Source: Myxococcales bacterium (GTDB taxonomy: Bacteria; Myxococcota_A; Polyangia; Polyangiales; GCA-016699535). Taken from it: DNA of 64,000 bases. A program made the translations under genes and the position numbers. The stretch is from the NCBI GenBank assembly GCA_016699535.1, contig CP064980.1:3728001-3792000 (forward strand). The letters are read 5' to 3'. The notes beneath the pieces were generated by a model. It ran no database searches and had not been told where the DNA came from. It saw only the letters and a list, made by a program, of their open reading frames with translations. Shown here one piece after another: positions 19,512 through 28,620 of the stretch (positions are counted from its first letter, which is position 1; every line of letters begins with the position of its first letter).

Positions 19512-20638
19512 CTACAAGCGCGGATCCTGGAATTCTGGCGCATTTAGAAATATTTCATCAGTAAGAGAATTGAAGAACGCAAGGAGCGCTGTTTTTTCCT
19601 CTTCGCTCATGTCAAAACCCGAAACAAAGGGCGACTTGTTTGGATTCTTTCGACCATCGCCAGCGTTTGGCCCCGTTTCGATCAGTCGACCACCGGCTGC
19701 ATAGTGTTCAAGAACCTCGCCGAGAGTCTCAATCGAACCATCGTGCATGTAGGGAGCCGTCACCGCAATGTTACGCAGACTTGGCGGCTTGAACTTGCCT
19801 TTATCTAAAGGCTCACCTGTTTGCGCAACCAACCCTGGGGCATCGGCAGGATAACTTCCTTCTTCGTCTAGATTGTACAAGCCGTTGTTATGAAACTCAG
19901 CTTGATCGAAAGTATTGCCAGCATGATCAACGGACTGGCTAAAGTTGAAGCCACCATGGCAGTGAAAACACTCGAAACGCTCCGAAAAAACAAGCTAAGC
20001 CCTTTCTTGGCTTCAGCAGATAAAGCTTTGCTTTCGCCCTGAATGTAACGGTCGTAAGGCGAATTGCCAGAGATTAACGTGCGCTCGAAACTCGCGATGG
20101 CCTTTGCGACCGTATCAAGCGTGAGGGCTTCCTCTTGCTCCGAAAATGCAAGGTCAAACTGCTCGGCCAAGCTAGTGTCACCTGTCAGGCGCTCGAGCAT
20201 AAGCTCTTCCTTTGATGCCAAGCCGAGCTCAACGGGACTCTCATTGAACAAAGGAAGCAGAACTTGCGCTTCAAGCGTCCTGAGCAAAGGGTTGGCCCAA
20301 TGTAGAGTCGCATTGTAGGCGATGTTGGTAAGAGAAGGAGCGCTGAGGCTTGTTTCATCTCCCGTGCTGCCTACAGAAAAAGGCCGTGCATCGGTAAATG
20401 CCAAGGCAGGATCATGACAGCTTGCACACGACTGCGTTTGATTCCCTGATAAGCGCGTATCGAAAAACAAAACACGACCCAAAGCGACCTTTGCATCGCT
20501 CATTGGATTATCATCTGGAACACGTGGCTTCGGGAAGCCATCTGGAAGTTGCCACTGGTAACTATCTATAGCCTCCGACTCCTTTTCATCCGCACACGAG
20601 CTCAAGCTAAGAAGAAATAGGAGGGGCGCCCACCGCAT
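19512..20638 (-). CDS. mbnH: MbnH-family di-haem peroxidase-like enzyme (frameshift near 19993)
   Basis: Di-haem c-type enzyme of the bacterial cytochrome c peroxidase/MauG superfamily; in characterised pairs MbnH oxidises a tryptophan of MbnP to kynurenine. From ATG 20638 the protein has a lipoprotein signal (LLFLLSLSSCADEK), LGRVLFFDTRLSGNQTQSC and CASCH at residues 71-75 (haem 1), FERTLISGNSPYDR, and in the second frame CFHCHGGFNFSQSVDHAG (haem 2), FHNNGLYNLDEEG, KPPSLRNIAVTAPYMHDGS and a C-terminal helix. The frames join if the T6 run at about 19993 is T7. The companion mbnP lies just upstream on the same strand. Confidence 0.88.
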
Positions 20639-20657
20639 GAAGGGGTGCGGTGGGCGC
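20626..20657 (-). promoter_or_regulatory. 12-bp perfect hairpin enclosing the mbnH start codon
   Basis: In the mbnP-mbnH gap, 20646-20657 and 20626-20637 form a perfect 12-bp GC-rich stem with an 8-base loop. In the transcript the A of the mbnH ATG is the last loop base, and T and G lie in the 3' arm. No Shine-Dalgarno sequence is visible before the ATG. This could limit translation of mbnH relative to mbnP or protect the mRNA; no U tract follows, so it is not a typical terminator. Confidence 0.6.
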
Positions 20658-20672
20658 TTTGCAGACCACCGG

Positions 20673-21528
20673 CTACTGTGATTGGAAACGAAAAACACGT
20701 TGCTCAGTTGCAGCATGATCCTTCCACTCCAAACCGATGTTCTGAAAATATTTCTCGCAATCTGAATCGTCAGGCTCTGACATGCAGCCGGGTGCCAGTT
20801 CATTGCTGCTGAGATCAACGTCATAAAACAGTTCAGCAAGATCAAAGACCACTGATGTCTCGCGCGGGTCCCGGCCTTCGAGAGTAACTCGGACGCGGTT
20901 GTGATTTTGGCATTGAGTGACCTTTCCGTCCACACCAGCCTCACACATCGTGCTGCCAAGATGGAAATTATAAGGTGTGTTTTCCTCATCAGCCAAGTCA
21001 ACCCTGACGAATTTGTAACCGCCATTCCAGTTCCAAAACATGGCACTAAGATTAAGAGGAGCCTCTGCGGTAGCAGCTTCCTGGTGGTTTCGAGCAAAAG
21101 GCACGCCAAGGGTAAAGCTTATCCCCATATAGTTATGATTCTCAATCTTGCCCGTAAGCGTGCTGTGCACATCGGTGTTTCCGAATTCACACGATGGTCC
21201 GCCGTCTTCAAAATCAAGCAACGCAAGCCCATCATTTTGCCACTTGCCGTCCTCATCAAGCTCAAGCGCAACTTCGTTGCCGGCCGTGTCGATAAACGCA
21301 ACATCATGCACATAAAAACGAAAGTCTCGTAGCGTGACGGTGCTTCCCGATGCACCCAAACTATCAATGACACTGCCGCAGCCAAGCGACTCATCGGCAG
21401 CAACACCTAGAAAAAGAAACCGACACCGACTCGGAGCTGTTTTCATCGTTTTCACAAGCAGAAACGCTCAGCGCCAAAAGCAAGCCCAAACCAAATATCC
21501 CCGCATTAAGATAAGAACTTAGCACCAC
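20673..21528 (-). CDS. mbnP: MbnP-family copper-binding lipoprotein (frameshift near 21413)
   Basis: Member of the MbnP (MXAN_0976/AZL_007920) family, a periplasmic or surface copper-binding protein whose tryptophan is converted to kynurenine by MbnH. A GTG start at 21528, preceded by AGGGGGT, gives the lipoprotein signal IFGLGLLLALSVSACEND. After SVSVS the frame shifts at the T5 run (21411-21415; T4 would join it). The main part shows DFRFYVHDVAFID, LDFEDGGPSCEFGNTDVH, FTLGVPFARNHQEAATAEAP, MFWNWNGGYKFVRVDL and FHLGSTMCE with paired Cys, all family hallmarks. It is divergent from an outer-membrane protein gene. Confidence 0.88.
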
Positions 21529-21678
21529 AACTTACCCCCTGGACGTCAACAACTTATGCGATCCTTACTAGCATTGGGATGGGATGCGCACCATGCGGTC
21601 AATTGTCGCAGCGCTCGGCTTTTACCTTGTGAAACAAGTGCAAATGAGGGATGTCTCCATTTTTCATCGAAATTTCAA

Positions 21679-22566
21679 ATGCGATTTTTGCTTCCTACAA
21701 TTCTGGTCCTGCCCGCGCTCTATGTTTGCGCGCCCGCACAAGCGCACCACAGCGCAGCAGGCGACCTGGGTCAAAGCAATCTAAGCCGCGCACCCATACA
21801 AAATGCCGGAGGCAAACTCTCCCTTGCCAATCACCGTTTATCCCTTGATCAAACACTGTATCGGATCTCAGAGACACCCACTTTCGTTGATCCTGTGGCC
21901 GAAGACAGCATGTGGTGGTGGACATCGCTGTCGGCCGCAGTGGCGCTAAGCAATACACTCGAGCTTGGCCTCACCATACCGATGGCAACTCGATTTTCGC
22001 TACAGGACAGTGAGCAAGAGGATGTTGGCTTTGGCGACCTCCGGTTTGGCAGTCGGTATTTTCTTTTTTATGATCAAGACAATAGCTACAATTTGTCTTT
22101 AGGCAGCGAGCTGTCTTTACCTACCGGAAGTAGTCATGATGGTTTCAGCGCCAAACATGTCGTTCAACACGCCGCGTTTGCTCTGCGCGTTGTACTCGGT
22201 TCGAGCGATGTGATTGTGGGAAGCGATGCAGGCTTGGCTTGGTCGTACGAGCAAAACCCTCAACTGGCTGCAGACTACCGTTTGCTTGTTGCTAGCCCTG
22301 AATTCGTATCAATGCGTCTGTCGGCCTCGGTCCAAGGGCAAAGTTTTTTCTTTGACAGTAGCTCCTCGTTGCAAAGCATTCCTTCGCAACGACGCAGCGC
22401 TGGCGACTCGCTTTTTGTTTTCTCTTCGGCAATCAATGCAAGCATTTTAAAAAATCTTCTTGTGATTGCTGGTGTTGATTTACCCTTAAGTTCGAAAAAG
22501 AATTTTGATTGGGCTTGTTCCCTATCGCTGCAGTATTGGTTTAGCTCTCAGCGAGCCAACAACTAA
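21679..22566 (+). CDS. Outer-membrane beta-barrel protein divergent from mbnP
   Basis: ATG 21679 gives a Sec signal (FLLPTILVLPALYVCAPAQAHH) cleaved after AQA. The mature ~270 residues alternate hydrophobic and polar residues and show transporter/MetA-pathway-like blocks (LELGLTIPMATRF, GFGDLRFGSRYFLFYDQD, LGSELSLPTGSSHDG), ending with aromatic residues as in barrels. The first residues after the signal are HHSAAG, a possible metal-binding terminus. Placed next to the MbnPH pair, it may take part in the same metal-related export, but this is inference. Its stop overlaps that of the convergent MYXO-CTERM gene. Confidence 0.65.
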   Translation: MRFLLPTILVLPALYVCAPAQAHHSAAGDLGQSNLSRAPIQNAGGKLSLANHRLSLDQTLYRISETPTFVDPVAEDSMWWWTSLSAAVALSNTLELGLTIPMATRFSLQDSEQEDVGFGDLRFGSRYFLFYDQDNSYNLSLGSELSLPTGSSHDGFSAKHVVQHAAFALRVVLGSSDVIVGSDAGLAWSYEQNPQLAADYRLLVASPEFVSMRLSASVQGQSFFFDSSSSLQSIPSQRRSAGDSLFVFSSAINASILKNLLVIAGVDLPLSSKKNFDWACSLSLQYWFSSQRANN

Positions 22567-23537
22567 CCGCGTCTGCGACGAAGCCTGGCCAGGCCCAAGA
22601 CGGCCAACGCTCCAAACAAAAAGGAGAAAGCTGAATCCGTTGAGGAAGGTCCGGCAAGGTGGCAATCGCAACCGCCCGATGAGTTGTCCGTCTCGACCGG
22701 TACGCCTCCATCGACATCGGAGCCGCCAGCTCCACCATCGGCCAAAACGCCTGCATCATCCGCCAAGTTACCCGGACTTGAGCCATCGCCAGGGATGCCT
22801 CCCGGCTGACACGACGCTGAGTTGTTAGCCTCCGACGATGTTGCAAAGTAAACACCGGTAAACTTGGCGCCTTGGTTGTTATTCGCTGGATACCTCACGG
22901 TAAACTCCAGGCGATATTCGCCGTAGCCCTGATCAAGCTCAGTGGTCAGACAACCAGTATCCGTCCATGCCATGTTGGAGTTGCACGATGAAGTGAGATC
23001 GAGTGGTGTCCATAGATGCACCCAGCTTTGATTCGAAGCGCTTCGTCCAAAAACTCGAATGCGCGCAACTTCATTTTGCGTGCCCGTAACGTAATAGCTA
23101 AAGAAACTCAAATAGGTATCGGATGCGTTGGCCGTGATGGTTTGGCTAAGCACGGCATCAACGCCGCCTACGCCCGTGCCACCACCGCCTTGTCCGGAAC
23201 CCATGGCCATGCGAGCCGCAGTACCGCAGTAGTTCGAACCCGGACAATCCCCCGACGTTACCTGATCAGCAGTGGGGTTGCTGTCCTTTTGACTGAGCGA
23301 CCAACGCTTGGGATTCGTTTCATCCGTCCAGCCGCTTAGGTCTGCGTCATTGCCGTTGCGAAACCACGGGTTGGTCACGAGATTCGGCGGCGTGCTCGGC
23401 AAAGCTGCCGCGGGATTCGTAACCGGAATGGAATAAGCCGGATCGGGAGCGGGACAAGCAAAAGCTGTGCTTCCAGCAAATGCTATCACAGCAAACAGAA
23501 CGAGAGTTAATCCAACATAAGCTAAGTCGTTTTTCAT
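22563..23537 (-). CDS. Secreted surface protein with MYXO-CTERM-like sorting tail
   Basis: A signal peptide (VGLTLVLFAVIAFAGSTAFACP) is followed by a beta-rich domain of about 190 residues (LVTNPWFRNGNDADLSGW, DTYLSFFSYYVTG, YRLEFTVRYPANN) resembling carbohydrate-binding or NPCBM-like sandwiches. A low-complexity Asp/Gly linker leads to GGCDCHL, a hydrophobic helix and RRRRG. Cys-pair plus helix plus Arg cluster is the MYXO-CTERM arrangement, in which the Cys motif is processed for surface anchoring in Myxococcota. Function of the folded domain is unknown. Confidence 0.8.
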   Translation of the reverse strand: MKNDLAYVGLTLVLFAVIAFAGSTAFACPAPDPAYSIPVTNPAAALPSTPPNLVTNPWFRNGNDADLSGWTDETNPKRWSLSQKDSNPTADQVTSGDCPGSNYCGTAARMAMGSGQGGGGTGVGGVDAVLSQTITANASDTYLSFFSYYVTGTQNEVARIRVFGRSASNQSWVHLWTPLDLTSSCNSNMAWTDTGCLTTELDQGYGEYRLEFTVRYPANNNQGAKFTGVYFATSSEANNSASCQPGGIPGDGSSPGNLADDAGVLADGGAGGSDVDGGVPVETDNSSGGCDCHLAGPSSTDSAFSFLFGALAVLGLARLRRRRG

Positions 23538-23639
23538 AAGTATCCTCTAAGGCTTAAAGCCTAGCATGAATCCAGTCGCCTTCAATTTGGATCCAAACCA
23601 ATGCGCTATCCTAATGAAATCGCTACAAATAATGCCAAG

Positions 23640-24173
23640 CTAGCGCGGCATGGGGTATTTTGAAAGCTTGCGTTGCAAACTGCGGCGATGAATCCCGAGC
23701 TTTCGTGCTGCAAGAGAAATATTTCCACCGCAGTCGCTCAACACACGCTGAATGTGTTCCCATTCGACGCGCGCAAGCGAAGGAACTTCTTTTGGTGTCT
23801 CATTCGCATCGACTGCTTCGGTGTGAAATGCGCGTTCGATATCATCGGCATCGGCTGGTTTACTTAAGTAGTGTGTTGCTCCATCACGCACAGCTGCAAC
23901 AGCCGTTGCGATACTTCCGTAGCCCGTCAGCACGACTGTTTTAATGCTGGGGAAGCGCACCCGAAGTGGTTTGATGAGGCTCATGCCATTTCCATCGTTG
24001 AGTCTGAGGTCAAGCACCGCGTGACTAAAGACTTGCTTTGTGATTTTAGCATTGGCTTCTTTAATACTCGCGGCAGCACTCACTTGATAGCCGCGCTCAA
24101 TGAACACATCAACCAGACGCTCGCGAAATACTTCATCGTCTTCGACTACCAATAGATGTTGCATAGCGTTCAT
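23640..24173 (-). CDS. regA: Response regulator of the RegA/ActR/PrrA family
   Basis: Redox-type response regulator. The receiver domain has the acidic pocket EDDE (residues 11-14), phosphoacceptor Asp55 (HAVLDLRLNDG), Thr in VVLTGYGS and Lys in YLSKPAD. The C-terminal ~45 residues (VEWEHIQRVLSDCGGNISLAARKLGIHRRSLQRKL) form a Fis-type helix-turn-helix, as in RegA. Total 177 residues is typical. It overlaps the upstream kinase gene by 4 bp, so the two are co-translated. Confidence 0.88.
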   Translation of the reverse strand: MNAMQHLLVVEDDEVFRERLVDVFIERGYQVSAAASIKEANAKITKQVFSHAVLDLRLNDGNGMSLIKPLRVRFPSIKTVVLTGYGSIATAVAAVRDGATHYLSKPADADDIERAFHTEAVDANETPKEVPSLARVEWEHIQRVLSDCGGNISLAARKLGIHRRSLQRKLSKYPMPR

Positions 24174-25451
24174 GATTGCATCATCGATATTCGAACAGTG
24201 CTGCCCTCGCCTAGTTCGGAAATAATCTCAAGTTCTCCACCCATTTGCTTAGCAAAACTGTCTGCCAAAAACAGTCCCAACCCTCGGCCTTGTCGTTTCG
24301 TGGAAAAAAAGGGTTCTGAGACTTGAGCCCGTAAATCTTCAGTCATACCGGCCCCTTGGTCACGCACTTCGATGCCTACACTTTCAGCACCCTTGCCAAG
24401 GCCGCAGGAGAAAAACCGGATCGTTATATCTTGATCCTCACGAGAAGCTTCTGCCGCATTTTGGATCAAGTTAGCCACCACTTGAACCGTTGCGTTAAAA
24501 GGAACACTAACGCTTTCTTCTCCGAGCTCATCGTGCCACCGCAGTCGCTGTTTTACTTGCCCTTGCACTACATGAATGATTTCGGACTGGAGTTTGGATA
24601 CCGATACACGTTGCGGTTGCTCTCCACTTATTTCGCCTGCGCGTATATGCATGTGATCCAAAATTGTTTTGCAACGCCCGGCTTGCTCGCGGATAAGAGC
24701 CGCATCCGCACGCAGACTGTCAATTGAAACCTGCTCGCCCAATTTACGCGTAAGTTCTTTTGAAACGAGCGCGATGGTACTGAGCGGCGTGCCGAGTTGA
24801 TGTGCAGCACTTGCAGCTAAAGTACTAAGCGAGGCCAGTTGCTGGTTTCGGGCAATGCTTTCCCGGTATCTTGAAAGCTCTTCACTCTTGGCAGCCAGCT
24901 CCTGGATGAGACGTTGTACGACGAGAGTCACCAAGACCGCCGTGGCGATAAAAGCAGCTAGCATCCCGTACAAGTGAAAGGTGAAAGCCCCTTCATGATG
25001 AAGCATGCCTTGATGGTGCATCGAGTCTGCGGGCAGACGAAATAGCAAAAGCAAAGGCCACGGAACTTGTGGCTGTCATCAGCCATGTCCACCTTCGTGA
25101 AAGCAAGACGGCGCTGAGCATGATTTGAACGATGAAAAGAATAGTGAAGGGATTGGCCGCTGCCCCCGTAAACGCTAGCAAGACCCATAGCCCTGCCGTG
25201 TCCATGAGCAGCATCGTAGCGAGCAGCCAGGGATAAAGTGTACGATCTTGGTTTCGATAGCGCACCAAGAGCCAATTGGAGAGCAAGGCCACGATACATA
25301 ATCCCAGCATCCAGCTGCCCTGCTGCCACGGAAACAACGAAGCGCTAAGAGCAGCACACAACGATAGCGCCCAGCCACCCCAAAGCAGCCACCGATAGCG
25401 ACAAAGCCATAACCAACCAATTTCTATTGAGGCCTGCATTGCGAACTTCAC
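24170..25451 (-). CDS. regB: RegB/ActS/PrrB-type membrane sensor histidine kinase (frameshift near 25055)
   Basis: Partner kinase of the adjoining RegA-like regulator. The N-terminal part has about six hydrophobic segments (LWLCRYRWLLWGGWALSL, FTILFIVQIMLSAVLL, FHLYGMLAAFIATAVLVTLV). The H-box SAAHQLGTPLSTIALVSKEL is the RegB form. N-box NLIQNAAEAS and ATP-lid motifs VRDQGAGM and GRGLGLFLADSFAKQMGG follow. The frame breaks between transmembrane segments 5 and 6 at about 25055-25070, where the two translations meet around AFAF and LLLFRLPADS. The redox-active Cys of classical RegB was not identified, so the signal sensed is unknown. Confidence 0.85.
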
Positions 25452-25902
25452 CCCTTTGTTTTCTTAGACTGACACCTTGAAAGGATCCAGTCCTAAAAAC
25501 TAACCGCCAACACTTAGAGTCCAAAACGACAACAGTGGCAATTTATGTGGCTAAAAACAGACAAAATTGTCATTTTTTGGCAATTTAATGCCATTTCATG
25601 CAATGCCCCGATCCAGAATGCGAACTTTCCGGTTCAATTCTTGCCACCGCACCCGAACGAATTCGTTCTTCGCAATCTTGATTGCAACGTTCAATCCTGG
25701 GTTTAAGCCATTTGTTAGGTCTTTTTGCTGTTTTTCTCGATTCCTAAGCTCAGCAAAAACAAAGAACACATCCAAGCGTCGAGAATTCTTCGATTTTTAA
25801 CATTTTTTTGCGATACTCCCGCTGACTGGTGTGGTCGAATACCTGAGGCGATTGTTTTATGTCCACCCAGCGCAACTAACGTAACTCATATTTGGGGGAA
25901 GA
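25452..25902. other. Intergenic region upstream of the glycine-rich lipoprotein genes
   Basis: No gene was seen in this 451-bp AT-rich stretch. It contains a small palindrome GACAAAATTGTC followed by T6 at about 25560, T-rich tracts and a TTTTTTTGCGATACT segment at about 25803-25817. The last resembles TTTTTTTTGAGATACT upstream of the second paralogue (about 28526-28541), which may be a shared promoter, with GATACT as -10. A strong ribosome site GGGGGAAGA precedes ATG 25903. Confidence 0.4.
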
Positions 25903-28380
25903 ATGAGACTGATACTTCAAAGAAGTGCTCGTCAAATCGCAACTGCATGTTTTGGGTTGATTGTACTTGGATGGTTTAGCGCGTGCAACAACGACGAATC
26001 CGCGGTCTATGGCGCGGTGATTGGCTTCGCTGATGTGCCCATTGGTGATGAATGCGCCTATGGCGGTGTGGCAGCGCAAGCTGGCGAAGATAACAACCAC
26101 AACAAAGTGCTTGATGAAAACGAGGTCCAAACCAGCCAAATACTTTGCAACGGTTTTTACAACAACACCACCAGCGGCCAGGGCTTGCTCATGAGCAGCA
26201 CCACGCTCTACGTTGGCGATGCGCATTGCCCAAACGGTGGCACGATGATCCAGGTGGGTCTGGACAGCGGTGAGATGAATGGCGAGCTCGAAGAAGCTGA
26301 AGTCGGCACCACGGAATACGCTTGCAATGGCAACGGAACCTTCACTACCCCCTCAATCATGCCTCCTTCGGGTCCAGCAGGCTCTTACTCGATTGACTTT
26401 CACGGTGGAAGCGGCAGCACCGATACCGGTGGAAGCGGCGGAAATTTTTCGGCTGTTTTCAGTGAAGGAAGTCTCGGTGGCCACATCAAATTTTTCAAAA
26501 CAGGCACAGTCGATACAAGTTTCGATCTTCCGGAAAACATAAGCAGCTCACTGGGCGAAACACCATTTGAGTTCACCGCGGATACCACCGTGCCCGCTTT
26601 GGCAGACGGCTCTACCCTTAGCGATGGACAGATTCATATTCGTAACAGTCAATCGGCGTTGTACCTCCGGCAGAACAGCACGGATGTTCGCATCACCGGT
26701 ATTCGAATCGCCTCGGGTGTCACGGTTACTTTTGAGCCGAATTACGGAGGAAACTCTATCGACTTCAGTCTTGAAAACGACGTGATTAATGAGGGTCATA
26801 TTATCGCAGGTCTCATCGGCGCCACTCGAAACAGAAGTGAGCTGCATGTCAGTTGTAACCTCTATAGAGGTCTTGCTGGTTCAAGTGTAAGCACACGAGG
26901 CGAAGATGGCGGCACTGGTGAAGATGGCGGAGAAGGCAACGACGCAGAAATCAACACTGCTCGTCTATTGGTCAATGAAGGCAGCTTCGATTCTTCCGGT
27001 GGAGACGGTGATGCCGGCGGCAATTCCGGCTTCACATACTTGCACTCCTACGGAAATGTTTACAACAGCGGAGCTATAAGCACACAAGGCGGCAACGGTT
27101 CAGTTAGCACCGGCGGCAACGGCAGCTACTCTGGACTTGGTTCCGATCAAGGATCCGTGTTCAATAGTGCAACGCTTTCTGCAATAGGCGGCACAGGCAT
27201 GACCGTCGGCGGCTCGGCTGGTTACGGCTACATCTTCGCCTATCGTGGAACTATTGTTAATTCTGGCGATTTCATGCTCCAAGGCGGAAACGTCAATCCA
27301 TCGTGTACGACAACATGCAGTGGCGGCTCCGGAGGTGTTGTGTACTTGTACGCTGCTGGCGCTCAGCTCAAAACGTCGGGCAACTTCATTGCGCATGGCG
27401 GAACCGGCACAACTGGCAACGGTGGCAATGGTGGCTATGCCCAAGTGTACACGGGCACTGCTAGCGGTTCAAATGGAACCCTGCCGGCGGGTAGCATTCA
27501 CGTCACGGGCGATTGGCAGTTTTTCGCCGGAAATGGTGCAAGCGGTGGCCCCGGCGGTCTTGCCCAAGTAGTGGTAGCGCCCAATAACTATGCACGCCAA
27601 CAAGAGATTATTTTTTACGGTTATGCATCACTTAGCGTCAACGCTGGATCGGGCGGTACCAATGGCGGATCGGCTGGATCGCTTGCTCTTTACCAGAGCT
27701 CAACCCAACTCTCAGGATGGCCAGCCTATGGAGGCCCCAGTGGCGGCGTGATCAACTACCTTGATATCAACTGCTTTGGCGGCAATGGTGCAGATGGCGC
27801 TGGCGGCAACGGTGGCGATGTGAATATGGAAACCGAGTATCAATATGGATTTGATGCCGATAGCGAAATCGTGATGAACTACGGCGATATCAACTGCGCC
27901 GGTGGAAACGGAACCACCATGGGCGGTTACGGTGGGGACCTTTACTTTTGGGGTTACAACCATGCTGAAAACCAGGGCAATGTTGATACGCGTGGTGGCA
28001 ATGCAAGTGCGAGTAGCGGCACAGGACGGAATGGCGGCGACTTTGGTCTCTTTTCCGACCTAGGCCCTGCCATCAATAGTGGCACTGTCAATAACTGCGG
28101 AGGCAGTGCAACTGCTGACGGTGGAAATGGCGGCAGTGCTAGCGACATTGAGATTGTCGGTTACTCGGTTCAAAACAGCGGGGATCTGTTGGCCTGCGGC
28201 GGCGATGGCAACACGACCAACGGCACCGGCGGCGACGGTGGTTATATCTTTGTGCGTGGCCTTTACGAGGCTGCGAACAACACAGCAGACTCCATCGACG
28301 TAAGCGGCGGATCTGCAAGCACCGCTGGAGAAACAGGCGTGGTTTATATCGATGACCTAAATGTGACCGATAGCCTTTAA
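25903..28380 (+). CDS. Giant glycine-rich lipoprotein, first of a tandem pair
   Basis: The 825-residue exported lipoprotein has a signal ending LGWFSAC. Two DUF7151-like modules occupy residues ~35-130, each with C-x-x-GG, an acidic D-x-N-x-N/D turn resembling a calcium loop, and a closing CNG. The rest is made of repeats of 25-40 residues built on (N)SG-x-[IV] and GG-x-G-x-x-x-x-GG-x-GG, with regular hydrophobic positions, suggesting a long parallel beta-helix. Such proteins are often surface adhesins or matrix components. No catalytic motif was recognised. It is a clear paralogue of the next gene. Confidence 0.8.
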   Translation: MRLILQRSARQIATACFGLIVLGWFSACNNDESAVYGAVIGFADVPIGDECAYGGVAAQAGEDNNHNKVLDENEVQTSQILCNGFYNNTTSGQGLLMSSTTLYVGDAHCPNGGTMIQVGLDSGEMNGELEEAEVGTTEYACNGNGTFTTPSIMPPSGPAGSYSIDFHGGSGSTDTGGSGGNFSAVFSEGSLGGHIKFFKTGTVDTSFDLPENISSSLGETPFEFTADTTVPALADGSTLSDGQIHIRNSQSALYLRQNSTDVRITGIRIASGVTVTFEPNYGGNSIDFSLENDVINEGHIIAGLIGATRNRSELHVSCNLYRGLAGSSVSTRGEDGGTGEDGGEGNDAEINTARLLVNEGSFDSSGGDGDAGGNSGFTYLHSYGNVYNSGAISTQGGNGSVSTGGNGSYSGLGSDQGSVFNSATLSAIGGTGMTVGGSAGYGYIFAYRGTIVNSGDFMLQGGNVNPSCTTTCSGGSGGVVYLYAAGAQLKTSGNFIAHGGTGTTGNGGNGGYAQVYTGTASGSNGTLPAGSIHVTGDWQFFAGNGASGGPGGLAQVVVAPNNYARQQEIIFYGYASLSVNAGSGGTNGGSAGSLALYQSSTQLSGWPAYGGPSGGVINYLDINCFGGNGADGAGGNGGDVNMETEYQYGFDADSEIVMNYGDINCAGGNGTTMGGYGGDLYFWGYNHAENQGNVDTRGGNASASSGTGRNGGDFGLFSDLGPAINSGTVNNCGGSATADGGNGGSASDIEIVGYSVQNSGDLLACGGDGNTTNGTGGDGGYIFVRGLYEAANNTADSIDVSGGSASTAGETGVVYIDDLNVTDSL

Positions 28381-28416
28381 AACCCGGTAAACGAATTGCT
28401 TTTAGTTAAGCATAGG

Positions 28417-28449
28417 GGGCATCACCAGGTCGGTGATGCCCTTTTTTTT
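28417..28449 (+). terminator. Rho-independent terminator after the first glycine-rich gene
   Basis: GGGCATCACC at 28417-28426 pairs perfectly with GGTGATGCCC at 28432-28441 across a 5-base loop, followed by a run of T. It lies 37 bases after the stop codon. Confidence 0.9.
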
Positions 28450-28620
28450 GCCTTTGGCGACGGCAAAAGCTCCAAGACCCCGTTTTTTTTGGCTTTTGCT
28501 GTCGTAATTCTTCGGTTTTTCTTTTTTTTTTGAGATACTGCACGGCACTGGGAGGTCTCTGTGCAGAGCAACGCAAGGGGCAGTCTCAGTAAATAACAAC
28601 ATGATTTAGTTGGGGGAAGA

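Noticed and set aside
28545..28580. Additional sigma-54 site before the second glycine-rich gene (TGGGAGGTCTCTGTGCA)
   Set aside because: GG-N10-GC can be drawn, but both halves deviate strongly and the first paralogue lacks any equivalent.
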